Shown here piece after piece: positions 9,626 through 18,561 of a stretch of 46,523 nt of DNA. The notes under the pieces are model-generated. The model saw nothing but the letters and a program-made list of their open reading frames with translations. It made no database searches and was not told the DNA's origin. The stretch covers positions 1-46,523 of the forward strand of contig WGNT01000039.1 of NCBI GenBank assembly GCA_016124425.1. Direction: 5' to 3'. The position numbers and the translations under genes were made by a program. Numbering within the stretch: position 1 is the stretch's first letter; every line of letters starts with the position of its first letter. Origin of the DNA: Cytophagales bacterium (GTDB lineage: Bacteria; Bacteroidota; Bacteroidia; Cytophagales; Cyclobacteriaceae).

Positions 9626-10492
9626 CTAGAAATACTCCCTCATAAATGCCCGCAACTTTACAATCGAGTCCAACAAATTCAGCCCTACCCAGCCGTGGCC
9701 CTCAGTTGGGTAAAAATAAAAGGCATGGGGAACGTCCAGTTCGGCCAATCTATCCCGCAGATCCATTCCCTGGGAATTGGGAATGAGGGGATCTTGACCT
9801 CCATAAAACAAAACCGTCGGAGGGGCGTCCGAAGTTACCCGATGTAGAGGGCTTGCCGTCATCAACTGAGTTTCGTCAAATCCAAATTGCGCTAGCATCT
9901 CTTCCAGCGCTAAGTTTGATACATTAAGGTAGGCTTCATCGGTCAAATTGGTAGGACCAACGATACTGCATACCATGTCGACTTGTTTCCTGCTGTCGTA
10001 GCCGTAGCTCCAAAGCAACGCCAGGTGGCCGCCCGCACTGGCACCGATAAACCCGATATCTTCTCCTATCGTGTATTCCTTCCGCTTCTCTCTAAGTTCA
10101 TCGACGAGGGATGTGATATCGTCTACCTGCATCGGATACGGAGAAAGGTTAGGTCCGGCCAGTCGGTAATTCATATTCACCACCGCAACTTCCGGAAACT
10201 GTTCCCTTAAGATATCCCGGAATGCGTTCATATCTACTTTGGATCCGGAACTCCATCCCCCTCCATGAATTAAAATCATCGTCTTGGTGGTAGATGTACG
10301 TTCTGCCGGAAGGTAAATGTCGTATACCTGCCGCGGATGGCTTCCGTAAGCAACGTCGGTCAGTGCAATATATTCAAGCGGCAACACAGGATCGGTATCA
10401 GGATCCGTGATGGAGCAGGAAAACAGAAACAGTGAAAAAACAAAAAGTAATACCCCCTTTCTTAGGAGGTAAGGGATCAACATCGAACGCAT
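9626..10492 (-). CDS. Alpha/beta-hydrolase lipoprotein (carboxylesterase/BD-FAE-like)
   Basis: A 288-residue exported hydrolase. The N-terminal signal ends in the lipobox LFSC. The fold is given by the HGGGW oxyanion motif, the nucleophile elbow GASAGG, an acidic residue in YGGQDPLIP, and the histidine in EGHGW. The arrangement matches the esterase/lipase group that includes BD-FAE-like and acetyl-xylan-esterase-like enzymes. An ester substrate is therefore likely, perhaps plant-polysaccharide acetyl or feruloyl groups given the GH67 gene a few kilobases away, but that link is inference. The ATG at 10492 sits directly before the signal peptide. It follows the unknown gene at 10531-11601 by 38 bases in the same direction. 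Confidence 0.82.
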   Translation of the reverse strand: MRSMLIPYLLRKGVLLFVFSLFLFSCSITDPDTDPVLPLEYIALTDVAYGSHPRQVYDIYLPAERTSTTKTMILIHGGGWSSGSKVDMNAFRDILREQFPEVAVVNMNYRLAGPNLSPYPMQVDDITSLVDELREKRKEYTIGEDIGFIGASAGGHLALLWSYGYDSRKQVDMVCSIVGPTNLTDEAYLNVSNLALEEMLAQFGFDETQLMTASPLHRVTSDAPPTVLFYGGQDPLIPNSQGMDLRDRLAELDVPHAFYFYPTEGHGWVGLNLLDSIVKLRAFMREYF

Positions 10493-10530
10493 GGTAAAAG
10501 ACGGTTAAAGATATATACGGTTTAACGGGT

Positions 10531-11601
10531 TTAGTCCAATTCAAGTTCGTTTAAGTAGTCAACGCTAGCCCGTACAATTTTCTCCAATAGCTTTCGGAGT
10601 TCAGCCGTTTCTAATGTTCCATCGTAGCTCCACCTTAAAAATGCATTCCAGTCGGGGTTTTTCAAAAATGCCGCTAACTCGTCTTGGATAATCCGCATTA
10701 CCTCATCTCCTTCATATGTCCTGAAATAATCGACCATACCGCGGATTTTTTCACCATCAAATTCGTCTACTTCTACAAGTACCGTATATAGATATTCATC
10801 TGTTTCCGCTCCCCATAAGTCGGTTGGCTCGGAAAAGGAAAAACTGATATCTTCTGTTTTGCATTCAAAATATATACCGTACATGGTCCATTTTACATGC
10901 AGAAGATCCATTCCCGTATCAGCCCTGAAATAATCCTCATCAATAATCTCCTCTAAAACGTCATTGGCGACTTCATGCATCAATATTTCCTCCCCGGTAA
11001 AGTCTGACAATGTAGACTCGGCTGGATCCTTTTCAAATAGCCTTACATCATTGTCTTTCGTTACGGGCATTAAATAGTCTATAATACGATCATCGGAGGC
11101 GGGATAGGAATCAAACTGGAAGATAGTTCCCAGATGCAGAATCCCCATTTCGTCAGGCCGAAGTACAATCTCTCCTACCTTAGCAAGTGGAATATAAATG
11201 AGAAATTCGTCCACCTCCTGATGAATTGAAAAAGCCCGCTCCTGGTCAATGACTATTTCCGGAAAAGGAGATGCTTTTGGATCCTGTAGCAGTTTGGCTT
11301 TTTCCCAGCAGCTCTCCAGTTCAAACCAAACCGCTCCATGCCTTCCGCTCATGGTGAATCCTTTCCTGTTTTTGTCGACCTTAATCTTTTCTACAGCAAA
11401 GGCTTCTTCAAAAGGGACCTCCAATTCCACAATGAGTCGTTTGTCCAAATCGGCTATCAACAACCGTTCTTGATTTCTGTCACGCAAAAAAGCCAGTTCC
11501 TTATCCTGGTGAAAAACTTCTTCGGAACCGCCTTTTAAAAGCTCCATTACGTTTTCCCGGCTTTTTCCTTTCGAGTAGCTTTCAGTTTTTTTCATCGCCA
11601 T
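10531..11601 (-). CDS. Acidic protein of unknown function (~356 aa)
   Basis: I do not recognise this family. It is a soluble, strongly acidic protein with no signal peptide or membrane segment. The second half is rich in Asp, Glu and aromatic residues (DEYLYTVLVEVDEFDGEKI), and the C-terminus is helical (ELRKLLEKIVRASVDYLNEL). The longest frame begins with a TTG at 11616, but ATGs at 11601 and 11595 follow at once. I choose 11601; the one at 11595 (MKKTESYSKG) is equally possible. It lies 38 bases before the hydrolase gene and may share its transcript. Confidence 0.7.
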   Translation of the reverse strand: MAMKKTESYSKGKSRENVMELLKGGSEEVFHQDKELAFLRDRNQERLLIADLDKRLIVELEVPFEEAFAVEKIKVDKNRKGFTMSGRHGAVWFELESCWEKAKLLQDPKASPFPEIVIDQERAFSIHQEVDEFLIYIPLAKVGEIVLRPDEMGILHLGTIFQFDSYPASDDRIIDYLMPVTKDNDVRLFEKDPAESTLSDFTGEEILMHEVANDVLEEIIDEDYFRADTGMDLLHVKWTMYGIYFECKTEDISFSFSEPTDLWGAETDEYLYTVLVEVDEFDGEKIRGMVDYFRTYEGDEVMRIIQDELAAFLKNPDWNAFLRWSYDGTLETAELRKLLEKIVRASVDYLNELELD

Positions 11602-11742
11602 TAATTCAATTGCCAAGCAAATAAAAATAGGAAATTTTATCCAACATCGAGCAAGAATATCCTATATACACCTCTTAAATATACTCTTTGTGAAAAATAA
11701 CACATCCTTTTAGATCCCGAACGCGCAAACCATCTGCGTCAA

Positions 11743-12612
11743 TCATTGACTATCTTGGCCTATTAGCCTACAGACCATTATTCCAGTCTGAGATTTGTTT
11801 CCCCAAAGGTAATCATGGAGCGGCTTATCCGAGACTTCCACCCGCATGGAAGACGTACTAGCGTGAAGTAGGTGTATTCTTCCCGCAAGGTTAACAGCAA
11901 ACCCTACATGCACAACGTCCAGGCCGGCTATAGCGGTTGTAATGGCGATTAGATCTCCGGATTTAATTTTTGCTTCTACCGTACTGATTTCCTCTTTTGG
12001 TATGTAATAGTACTCCCTCGTACTAATGGCAGCTTCAGCTTCTCGGATCAGGGAGACATAGGCTGGATTACTTAACTGGGTATATAGTGTGGGATTAGAA
12101 GACATAAAGAAAGGGGCATTCGCATAGCGTCTGCCACCTATTTCTTTGGTGACATCTACCAATATCCCTTTCTCACCGTTCTGGAAAATCCAGTCCGAAA
12201 AATAATGCAACCTGGAAGGGTACCCATTTCTAATTCCGTTTTGATACCTTATCCGTTCCAACTCCGCTTCGTAGGCGCTCATCGAAAGTAATCCCCGCTC
12301 CGTGATTCTACTTAAAGCAACGGTTGTCTCCAAAAACGTTGTGCAGTCCAACCCCATCAAGTCAATAACGAGTTCTTCATCTCCCGGCAATTCAAGCGTT
12401 TTGGCCACATAAGGCGTTTCAAAAAACCAGCTCCCAATTTCAACTACAAGATCATTAATGGAACGATTCGTAAGATCGACGTTCGAGAGCCGTACAAGGG
12501 TAGCCTCTAGCCGAGCCTTACTATCGGGCGAACACACCGATTGCGCTTGAACCCAAAATGGTACCTGGAGTAATACAAGCATTAGAAAGGGTTTTGAAAA
12601 GGTAAAGCTCAT
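11743..12612 (-). CDS. DUF1460 family protein (N-acetylmuramoyl-L-alanine amidase-like, NlpC/P60-related)
   Basis: A 289-residue exported protein with a signal peptide ending near VQAQ. It shows the DUF1460 signature LMGLDCTTFLET with the predicted nucleophile C90, an internal YFSDWIFQN block, and a C-terminal histidine region (LDVVHVGFAV, LLHAST). Members of this clan have a papain-like NlpC/P60 fold, and structurally studied ones are thought to cut cell-wall peptides, so a periplasmic role in wall turnover is likely. It starts 25 bases after the DinB gene and is probably cotranscribed with it. Confidence 0.85.
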   Translation of the reverse strand: MSFTFSKPFLMLVLLQVPFWVQAQSVCSPDSKARLEATLVRLSNVDLTNRSINDLVVEIGSWFFETPYVAKTLELPGDEELVIDLMGLDCTTFLETTVALSRITERGLLSMSAYEAELERIRYQNGIRNGYPSRLHYFSDWIFQNGEKGILVDVTKEIGGRRYANAPFFMSSNPTLYTQLSNPAYVSLIREAEAAISTREYYYIPKEEISTVEAKIKSGDLIAITTAIAGLDVVHVGFAVNLAGRIHLLHASTSSMRVEVSDKPLHDYLWGNKSQTGIMVCRLIGQDSQ

Positions 12613-12637
12613 GGGAAAGCGTCGTTTATGAGTAGGT

Positions 12638-13081
12638 TTATCGTTTATAAAAAATATAGTCGGAACTTAAAGGCGTTAGACCATTCGCTCTGAAATCCAT
12701 CGCGATTTGTCCCCTATGGTAGGTAGAATGATTGATGACATGGAATAAAATATCCTGAACGGTATTCGTAAATGTTTCTCCTTTGGAATTCGTGTATTTT
12801 ACATCACTGTTGAGCCTGTAGTTGTCAAGAATCAAAAGGCTAAGGATATAATTTTGAGTGTCTATTTCTTTCTCAAGAACCAGTTGGCGCCTTTCCCAGA
12901 CACCCACGGGTATAATTTTCGGGTCAATGCGGTTATTCCATATTTGATGGGCATTTAGGATATGGCTGAAAAGCTTGAGCGACTTTTCAGGAATGCTTTC
13001 ACTATCTTTCATCATAGCCTCCCACAGCTGCTTGTTTGTATAGTGGTTATAGGCAAAAAGCTCTTTAAAATAAATCTTCAT
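12638..13081 (-). CDS. DinB family protein (metal-binding four-helix bundle)
   Basis: A 147-residue cytoplasmic protein of the DinB/YfiT-like superfamily. The metal-binding histidines are visible: H45 in NAHQIWN, and H118 and H122 in INHSTYHRGQI, the usual three-histidine site. Family members include thiol transferases with bacillithiol or similar cofactors, and many have no known reaction; here the substrate is unknown. Length is normal for the family. The gene is first in a likely two-gene unit with the DUF1460 gene and has a TAnnTTTG box upstream. Confidence 0.88.
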   Translation of the reverse strand: MKIYFKELFAYNHYTNKQLWEAMMKDSESIPEKSLKLFSHILNAHQIWNNRIDPKIIPVGVWERRQLVLEKEIDTQNYILSLLILDNYRLNSDVKYTNSKGETFTNTVQDILFHVINHSTYHRGQIAMDFRANGLTPLSSDYIFYKR

Positions 13082-13106
13082 AAATGGCTGATGTGTTAAA
13101 TAGTGC

Positions 13107-13114
13107 CAAATTTA
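13107..13114 (-). promoter_or_regulatory. -7 promoter box of the dinB-like gene
   Basis: Reads TAAATTTG on the minus strand and ends 25 bases before the ATG at 13081. No clear -33 element was found at 17-23 bases. Confidence 0.45.
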
Positions 13115-13161
13115 TCGACAGATAGATACATTTCCCTACCATACTTGCAAGAACCACCTAG

Positions 13162-15315
13162 TCATATTCCCGGTACAAAGAACCTCTTGAAGCCCATATA
13201 ATAGGCGAGATCTTCTTTTGGCCGTTCCACAGCTGTCGGCAAAGGCTGCTGCGCAAACTGTTGGAAATAAAGCAGGCAGGCGTCCCGCCACCATTCCGCT
13301 TCGCTAACCTGTATCTTCAGAAAAGAAGCTACCTGCGAGAACCTTTCTTCATCAACCTTACCGTCCAATGTACTCCATTCCGATTGCATCCATCGGGCAC
13401 CTTCCACGCCGCGCTGATACCTCAGGGCCATTTCTTCCCAGAGGGTATTTCCTGTACGCAGCTTTTTATCCCAGGCTATCCGATGAAACCACAGTAAGTA
13501 GTCGAGTGAAATCTTCTCCGGATCTTCCCATTGGCGACGAACTTCCGGGAAATATTGCTCCAATGCATTGCTCCCTGAGGCAGTCCGGTCAAAGCCTATA
13601 CCTTCTTGAGACGCGCGGTGGTAATATGTTGCGGTCCAGTCATCACGCCTTCCGCCAGTCACCCATGGACCGGGTCCCCAGTGATGGCTTCTTGCCATGA
13701 TATGGTGCAGGCCCAACGGTGTCATGTAATCGACTACTATCGGATAGGATTTCAGCATGATATTTTTCGCTGTTGAGACAAAAGCGGGATCTGTAGCGAA
13801 CGTCATCTTCAGCCAGTCCTCAGCGATCTTTTCGGTATCAGCAGTCGGATCCCAAGCCATGCGTCCATAACTATACCAATCAGCTTGTGCCATTGGGTGC
13901 CCCGTCCAGTTTCGATCCGTACCGATATTAGCTACTCCAGTGATTGCAGTATGATTATAGTCATGGAGACTGCCATCCAGCACCTTGCTGACCGTACTTC
14001 CCAGACCTTTGGCATAAGTATCGGCTTGTAACACTTCTTTCCAAAGAGACGCCAAATTGACCCAATGTGTGTCTTGTCCCAAATACTCTTTAGTGATCTG
14101 AAACTCCATCATGAGAGGCGTATTTGGCATGGCACCAAAAAGAGGGTGGAAAGGCTCTCTTGGCTGAAAATCTAACGGCCCGTTTTTGACCTGTACGATC
14201 ACATTATCCAAGAATTTGCCATCTAAAGGCTTAAACTCATCATATGCCTGCTTCGTGCGGTCCGTTGGCGTATTCTCACTATACACAAAGGCTCTCCACA
14301 TGACTAGGCCTCCATATGGTTTCAGGGCTTCTGCCAGAAGATTTGCCCCATCTGCTTGGGTACGTCCATAATTGTGAGGGCCCGGTTGTCCTTCTGAGTC
14401 AGCTTTGACGACAAATCCCCCAAAATCGGGGATGTACCTGTAAATTTCTTTGGCTTTTGCAGCCCACCAGGCCCTTACCGCTGCATCCAAGGGATCCGCC
14501 GTTGGGAGTTTATCAAGTTCCATAGGAGCACTGAAGCGGGCAGTCAAGTAGAGTTTGATGCCATAGGGCCTCAGCACATCCGCAATGGCTGCTGCTTTTT
14601 CCAAATAAATAGGCGTCAACACCAACGCGTTTGCGTTGACATTGGTGATAGATGTAGCGTTGATCCCTATGGACGCATTGGCTCGCGCATAATCAATGTA
14701 TTGCTGATCAATGTGATGGGGAAGGCGGTGCCAATTCCAAATGCTAAACCCCGCATAGCCACGCTCTACTGTCCGGTTCAGATTGTCCCAATGGTTCAGC
14801 ATGCGGGTTTGGATCTTGGGATTTTCAACGATAACTAATTCATCAAACCGCTCTCGAACTTGAATGGTCTTTAGCAGTGCAAAGGATCCATACAATAAGC
14901 CAATATCCGATTTGGCGGTAACGATTACTTGGGTATCCTTACTGAAAATTAGGTACCCCTGATCTCCGATTTCCGGTAACTGGGCCGCAAGAGCCTCTTG
15001 TAGGCTATCAGGTAGATCCTCCACCTTACCGATACATACCTTTCCTGAGGCATCAGCGTGAAAGCGTGGCGAAACTGATCCACGAAAGAACCCTTCTGCT
15101 GCCAATTGAAACTCTCTCCTAATAGCCTCATGTGTAGGGGAATGACCAATCACACTTATATCCGAAAGCAATGACTGATAGAAGTGGGCATCCTCGTGGC
15201 GTTCGATCCGGGCATACTGCAGCCACAATTTATAGCCATCATTTGCCGAGGCTACAAAACCGCAGAGGAAAACTAATATGAACCCAAACAAGGGTTTAGC
15301 TAATCGAACAGGCAT
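13162..15315 (-). CDS. aguA: GH67 alpha-glucuronidase
   Basis: A 717-residue exported enzyme that removes (4-O-methyl)-glucuronic acid side groups from the ends of xylo-oligosaccharides. The length is normal for GH67. The N-terminus is a Sec signal peptide (MPVRLAKPLFGFILVFLCGF...SAND), pointing to the periplasm. Motifs match the family: SEGQPGPHNYGR with E308 as likely general acid, PLDFQPREP with D382, and FQITKE with E410. The D-to-E spacing of 28 is the same as in characterised enzymes. The ATG at 15315 is chosen because the longer frame, up to 15480, adds 55 residues before the signal peptide. It is divergent from a TonB-dependent receptor gene across a 345-base region, which suggests that the two belong to one uptake and breakdown function. 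Confidence 0.93.
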   Translation of the reverse strand: MPVRLAKPLFGFILVFLCGFVASANDGYKLWLQYARIERHEDAHFYQSLLSDISVIGHSPTHEAIRREFQLAAEGFFRGSVSPRFHADASGKVCIGKVEDLPDSLQEALAAQLPEIGDQGYLIFSKDTQVIVTAKSDIGLLYGSFALLKTIQVRERFDELVIVENPKIQTRMLNHWDNLNRTVERGYAGFSIWNWHRLPHHIDQQYIDYARANASIGINATSITNVNANALVLTPIYLEKAAAIADVLRPYGIKLYLTARFSAPMELDKLPTADPLDAAVRAWWAAKAKEIYRYIPDFGGFVVKADSEGQPGPHNYGRTQADGANLLAEALKPYGGLVMWRAFVYSENTPTDRTKQAYDEFKPLDGKFLDNVIVQVKNGPLDFQPREPFHPLFGAMPNTPLMMEFQITKEYLGQDTHWVNLASLWKEVLQADTYAKGLGSTVSKVLDGSLHDYNHTAITGVANIGTDRNWTGHPMAQADWYSYGRMAWDPTADTEKIAEDWLKMTFATDPAFVSTAKNIMLKSYPIVVDYMTPLGLHHIMARSHHWGPGPWVTGGRRDDWTATYYHRASQEGIGFDRTASGSNALEQYFPEVRRQWEDPEKISLDYLLWFHRIAWDKKLRTGNTLWEEMALRYQRGVEGARWMQSEWSTLDGKVDEERFSQVASFLKIQVSEAEWWRDACLLYFQQFAQQPLPTAVERPKEDLAYYMGFKRFFVPGI

Positions 15316-15660
15316 AAGCAACGGTCTAGGTTTGATCTTACATAGCGGGAATAGATACTCGTATGCAATCCCACCACAAATTAGAAGTTTTTGATAAGAA
15401 ATCCTTATCTCTCCGCTAATCTCCACCTGAATAAACCACTGGAACCTGCCATGGCTGATCGCGTGAGCCAAAGCACACAACTAAGTGGTTGGTGGTTAAC
15501 CTTCATCTTTATCCTGCCGGAATACACGTTGCTAGACCCGTCGATCAAAAAATTCATCCCGCTTATATACGACTTCATGGGCAAGATCCCCGCGTCTATT
15601 GTGATCGTTTTTCTAGTAACGGATCTTTATCGTTTTTTTGAATCACTAACAAAAAGAACC
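15316..15660. other. Divergent control region between aguA and the TonB-dependent receptor
   Basis: About 345 bases separate the two divergent starts. The plus strand happens to stay open from 15391 into the receptor gene, but that extension precedes a complete signal peptide and is best read as untranslated. No exact TAnnTTTG box or clear inverted repeat could be assigned to either gene, so regulation may depend on an activator or an alternative sigma factor. Confidence 0.4.
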
Positions 15661-18060
15661 ATGGCTTTAAATAAATTAACTTCGTTTATCTTGATTTGCT
15701 TCTTGGCTACAGGCAGCTTCTATGCTGAAGCGCAAGAAAAAAAGACGGAATCCTTCACCCAAACGATTCGCGGAAAAGTTTTCGATCAAAAATCCAAAGC
15801 TGGCCTTCCAGGAGCAACTGTCATGATCGCCGAAATTGACCCAGTCATCGGTACCGTTACTGACGAAGCGGGTTATTTTCAATTAGAATATGTTCCTACG
15901 GGAAGAATAAATCTACGCGCCAGCTACTTAGGGTATGAGCCTACTAGCATAAGGGAATTGATCGTCACTTCTGGTAAAGAAGTAGTGCTTGAAATTGCCA
16001 TGGCCGAAAGCCTGGAACAGATGAATGAAGTAATTATCACGGAAGGCCTGAATTCGGTGGATGCTGCCAATGAATGGGCGGTGGTATCTGCCCGCGGCTT
16101 TGATATGGAAGAAACCAATCGGTATGCGGGAAGCCGAAATGATCCTGCCCGTATGGCCCAGAACTTCGCGGGTGTGAGTGGGGCCAACGACTCACGAAAC
16201 GACATTATCATACGTGGCAACTCACCTACGGGTGTACTGTGGCGTCTAGAGGGAATTGACATCCCTAATCCAAACCATTTTGGGGCATTGGGAACCACAG
16301 GAGGACCGGTGAGTATATTAAACAACAACCTTTTGGGAAGAAGTGACTTCCTTACCGGCGCGTTTCCGGCGCAGTTTGGCAATGCTACCGCGGGCGTTTT
16401 CGATCTTACCATGCGCAAAGGAAACGCATACAAACGCGAACACTTATTTCAGATTGGATTCAATGGCCTGGAATTGGGAACAGAGGGTCCACTTGGTGTC
16501 GGAAAAAATGCTTCCTACCTTATAAATTATAGGTATTCAACTTTGGCGCTAATGCAGGGATTGGGCTTTTCACTAGGCACTGGCAACGGGGTGCCCTATT
16601 ACCAGGACTTATCGGCCAAAGTAGATATACCAACCACAAACTTCGGTAGATTTACGCTTTTTGCTGTGGGTGGGAAAAGTACTATTGACCTTATCGGTGC
16701 CGACATGGACAGTAGTAGTACGGACCTATATTCGGAAATTTCACAGAATATCTACAATAGCGCCAAAATGGGAGTAGTAGGGATGACCCACACCTCCTAC
16801 TACAATCCAAGTACATACGGCGTGATATCTCTCTCGGCAGATTACAGCTTCTCAGGGAATATTGTAGATTCCCTCAGCAGCGAAACGCGCGATCCAGCTG
16901 CGTTCTATAGAAATCACTATGGCCTCTCGAAATACAGGGCGCAATACCAGTTCCATCGCAAAGTAGATAGTAAAAATAATTACACCATTGGGGTAAATTA
17001 TGACCTGCTGGGATTTAACTTACAAGATAGCATTTATCGAGGTGCTATGGATAGGTTTGTCACCCTAAGGGATATGCGTGACTTCTCCGGATTGGCCCAA
17101 GGGTATGCTCAGTGGCAAAACCGGGTCAATTCCTCATGGACCATTACCGCAGGCCTGCATTACCAGTATTTTCTTCTCAATGGATCCCAACAGCTGGAAC
17201 CCCGGGCAGGAATTAGCTACCAACATACGCCAAGAAGCTCCTTTCAGCTAGGATATGGACTCCACAGCCAATTGCAAACACTTCCGATTTATTTTCTGGA
17301 AGTGGAGGACAGCAACCTACCCGGGATCCGAAGCAACGAGCAGCTGGGATTTACGAATTCCCATCATATTGTTGGGGGCTATAAATACCAAATAACTCCG
17401 TCAATTCGGTTAAAAGTAGAGGCCTACTACCAACATCTGTTTGATGTGGCGGTGGAATCCCATCCGAGCAGCCTTTCCATGCTGAATGCCGGAGCGGATT
17501 TTGGGATACCCGATGTGGATAGTTTGGTAAATGCCGGTAGGGGCCGCAATTACGGCTTGGAGCTAACCTTGGAGAAAAGCTTCAGCGGGTCCTCCTACTT
17601 CCTGCTTACAGCGTCACTTTTCGACTCGAAGTATCAGGGAAGTGACGCCATTTGGCGAAACACCGCTTTTAACAGTCAATACGTTTTCAACGGGCTGTTT
17701 GGCAAAGAATGGCAAATTGGATCCAAGAACCGTATATTAGCCTTAGATCTGAAAAGCACCTTGGCGGGAGGGCAGTACATTACACCTATAGACTTGGCCG
17801 CGAGCAGAGCAGCAAACGAAGCTGTGTTTCAGAACAATTTGGCTTATTCTGTCAAAAACCCCGCATATTTTCGTACAGACATGAAAATCACCTATCGAGT
17901 TAATAAAAAAGGGTTAACCCACGAATGGTCACTGGATATCCAAAATGTATTCAACAACCAAAATATCTTTCGACAGACCTACAACCCAATCATGGAACAG
18001 ATCGTCGAAAGCTACCAACTTGGAATATTCCCCATCCCACAATACCGGTTGACCTTTTAG
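15661..18060 (+). CDS. TonB-dependent receptor with carboxypeptidase-regulatory-like domain
   Basis: A 799-residue outer-membrane receptor. A signal peptide (MALNKLTSFILICFLATGSFYAEAQ) comes first. Residues ~35-115 are a carboxypeptidase-D regulatory-like domain (IRGKVFDQKSKAGLPGATV). Residues ~158-260 are the plug (NDIIIRGNSPTGVLWRLEGI), and the rest is the 22-strand barrel ending in YRLTF with a terminal aromatic residue. Such receptors import substrates with TonB energy. No SusD partner gene follows, so it is not a classical SusCD pair. Its divergent neighbour, the GH67 glucuronidase, suggests an aldouronic-acid or xylo-oligosaccharide substrate, by context only. The ATG at 15661 is chosen because it starts the signal peptide. 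The 4-helix membrane gene follows after 36 bases. Confidence 0.88.
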   Translation: MALNKLTSFILICFLATGSFYAEAQEKKTESFTQTIRGKVFDQKSKAGLPGATVMIAEIDPVIGTVTDEAGYFQLEYVPTGRINLRASYLGYEPTSIRELIVTSGKEVVLEIAMAESLEQMNEVIITEGLNSVDAANEWAVVSARGFDMEETNRYAGSRNDPARMAQNFAGVSGANDSRNDIIIRGNSPTGVLWRLEGIDIPNPNHFGALGTTGGPVSILNNNLLGRSDFLTGAFPAQFGNATAGVFDLTMRKGNAYKREHLFQIGFNGLELGTEGPLGVGKNASYLINYRYSTLALMQGLGFSLGTGNGVPYYQDLSAKVDIPTTNFGRFTLFAVGGKSTIDLIGADMDSSSTDLYSEISQNIYNSAKMGVVGMTHTSYYNPSTYGVISLSADYSFSGNIVDSLSSETRDPAAFYRNHYGLSKYRAQYQFHRKVDSKNNYTIGVNYDLLGFNLQDSIYRGAMDRFVTLRDMRDFSGLAQGYAQWQNRVNSSWTITAGLHYQYFLLNGSQQLEPRAGISYQHTPRSSFQLGYGLHSQLQTLPIYFLEVEDSNLPGIRSNEQLGFTNSHHIVGGYKYQITPSIRLKVEAYYQHLFDVAVESHPSSLSMLNAGADFGIPDVDSLVNAGRGRNYGLELTLEKSFSGSSYFLLTASLFDSKYQGSDAIWRNTAFNSQYVFNGLFGKEWQIGSKNRILALDLKSTLAGGQYITPIDLAASRAANEAVFQNNLAYSVKNPAYFRTDMKITYRVNKKGLTHEWSLDIQNVFNNQNIFRQTYNPIMEQIVESYQLGIFPIPQYRLTF

Positions 18061-18096
18061 TTCAATATTCATTTCCATATCAACTAATCTATCCAC

Positions 18097-18507
18097 ATGA
18101 CTGCTACAGCAAAATTAATGACAGGCATAATCCTCTTGACCATGCCAAGCATTCAGTACGGCGGCTACTTTCTCTTGCAGGTGCTTGCAGGAAAGCAGAA
18201 TCAACTTCAACTAACTGCCTTTCAAAAATCAATGTTTCGGGCCGGGCATGCCCATGCCGGAGTTTTGGTAATATTAGCAATACTCGTACAGCTGTTGACA
18301 GACGTCGTGTTGTTTCCGATTTGGTTGGAGTGGGTGGTCCGGGCTGGATTTCCCTTGGCTGCCTTGCTCGTAAGCGGGGGATTCTTCGCCGCTGCTATTG
18401 GACCTGCAATTGAGCAACCGACAAAGCACATCCGAATTTTATATGTTGGTGTATTTCTTCTCGCCGCCGTTTTTATCGTGCTAGGCCTAGGGCTTATAGT
18501 TTCTTGA
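18097..18507 (+). CDS. Small four-helix integral membrane protein
   Basis: A 136-residue hydrophobic protein with four predicted membrane helices (about residues 5-30, 50-70, 78-100 and 112-134). The segment RAGHAHAGVLVI has two histidines in or near helix 2 that could bind metal or heme, and MPSIQYGGYFLL precedes it. I do not recognise a named family, and no function is assigned. It follows the receptor gene by 36 bases and precedes the LytS-type kinase gene by 54, so it may be cotranscribed with either. Confidence 0.72.
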   Translation: MTATAKLMTGIILLTMPSIQYGGYFLLQVLAGKQNQLQLTAFQKSMFRAGHAHAGVLVILAILVQLLTDVVLFPIWLEWVVRAGFPLAALLVSGGFFAAAIGPAIEQPTKHIRILYVGVFLLAAVFIVLGLGLIVS

Positions 18508-18561
18508 TCGATAACGTTAAAAAGTAGTTAATAGCCATATCCCGTGTACAAACGAACAAAA

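Noticed and set aside
15391..15660. 90-codon extension in front of the TonB-dependent receptor
   Set aside because: It precedes a complete signal peptide at 15661 and would bury it; its composition looks like untranslated DNA.
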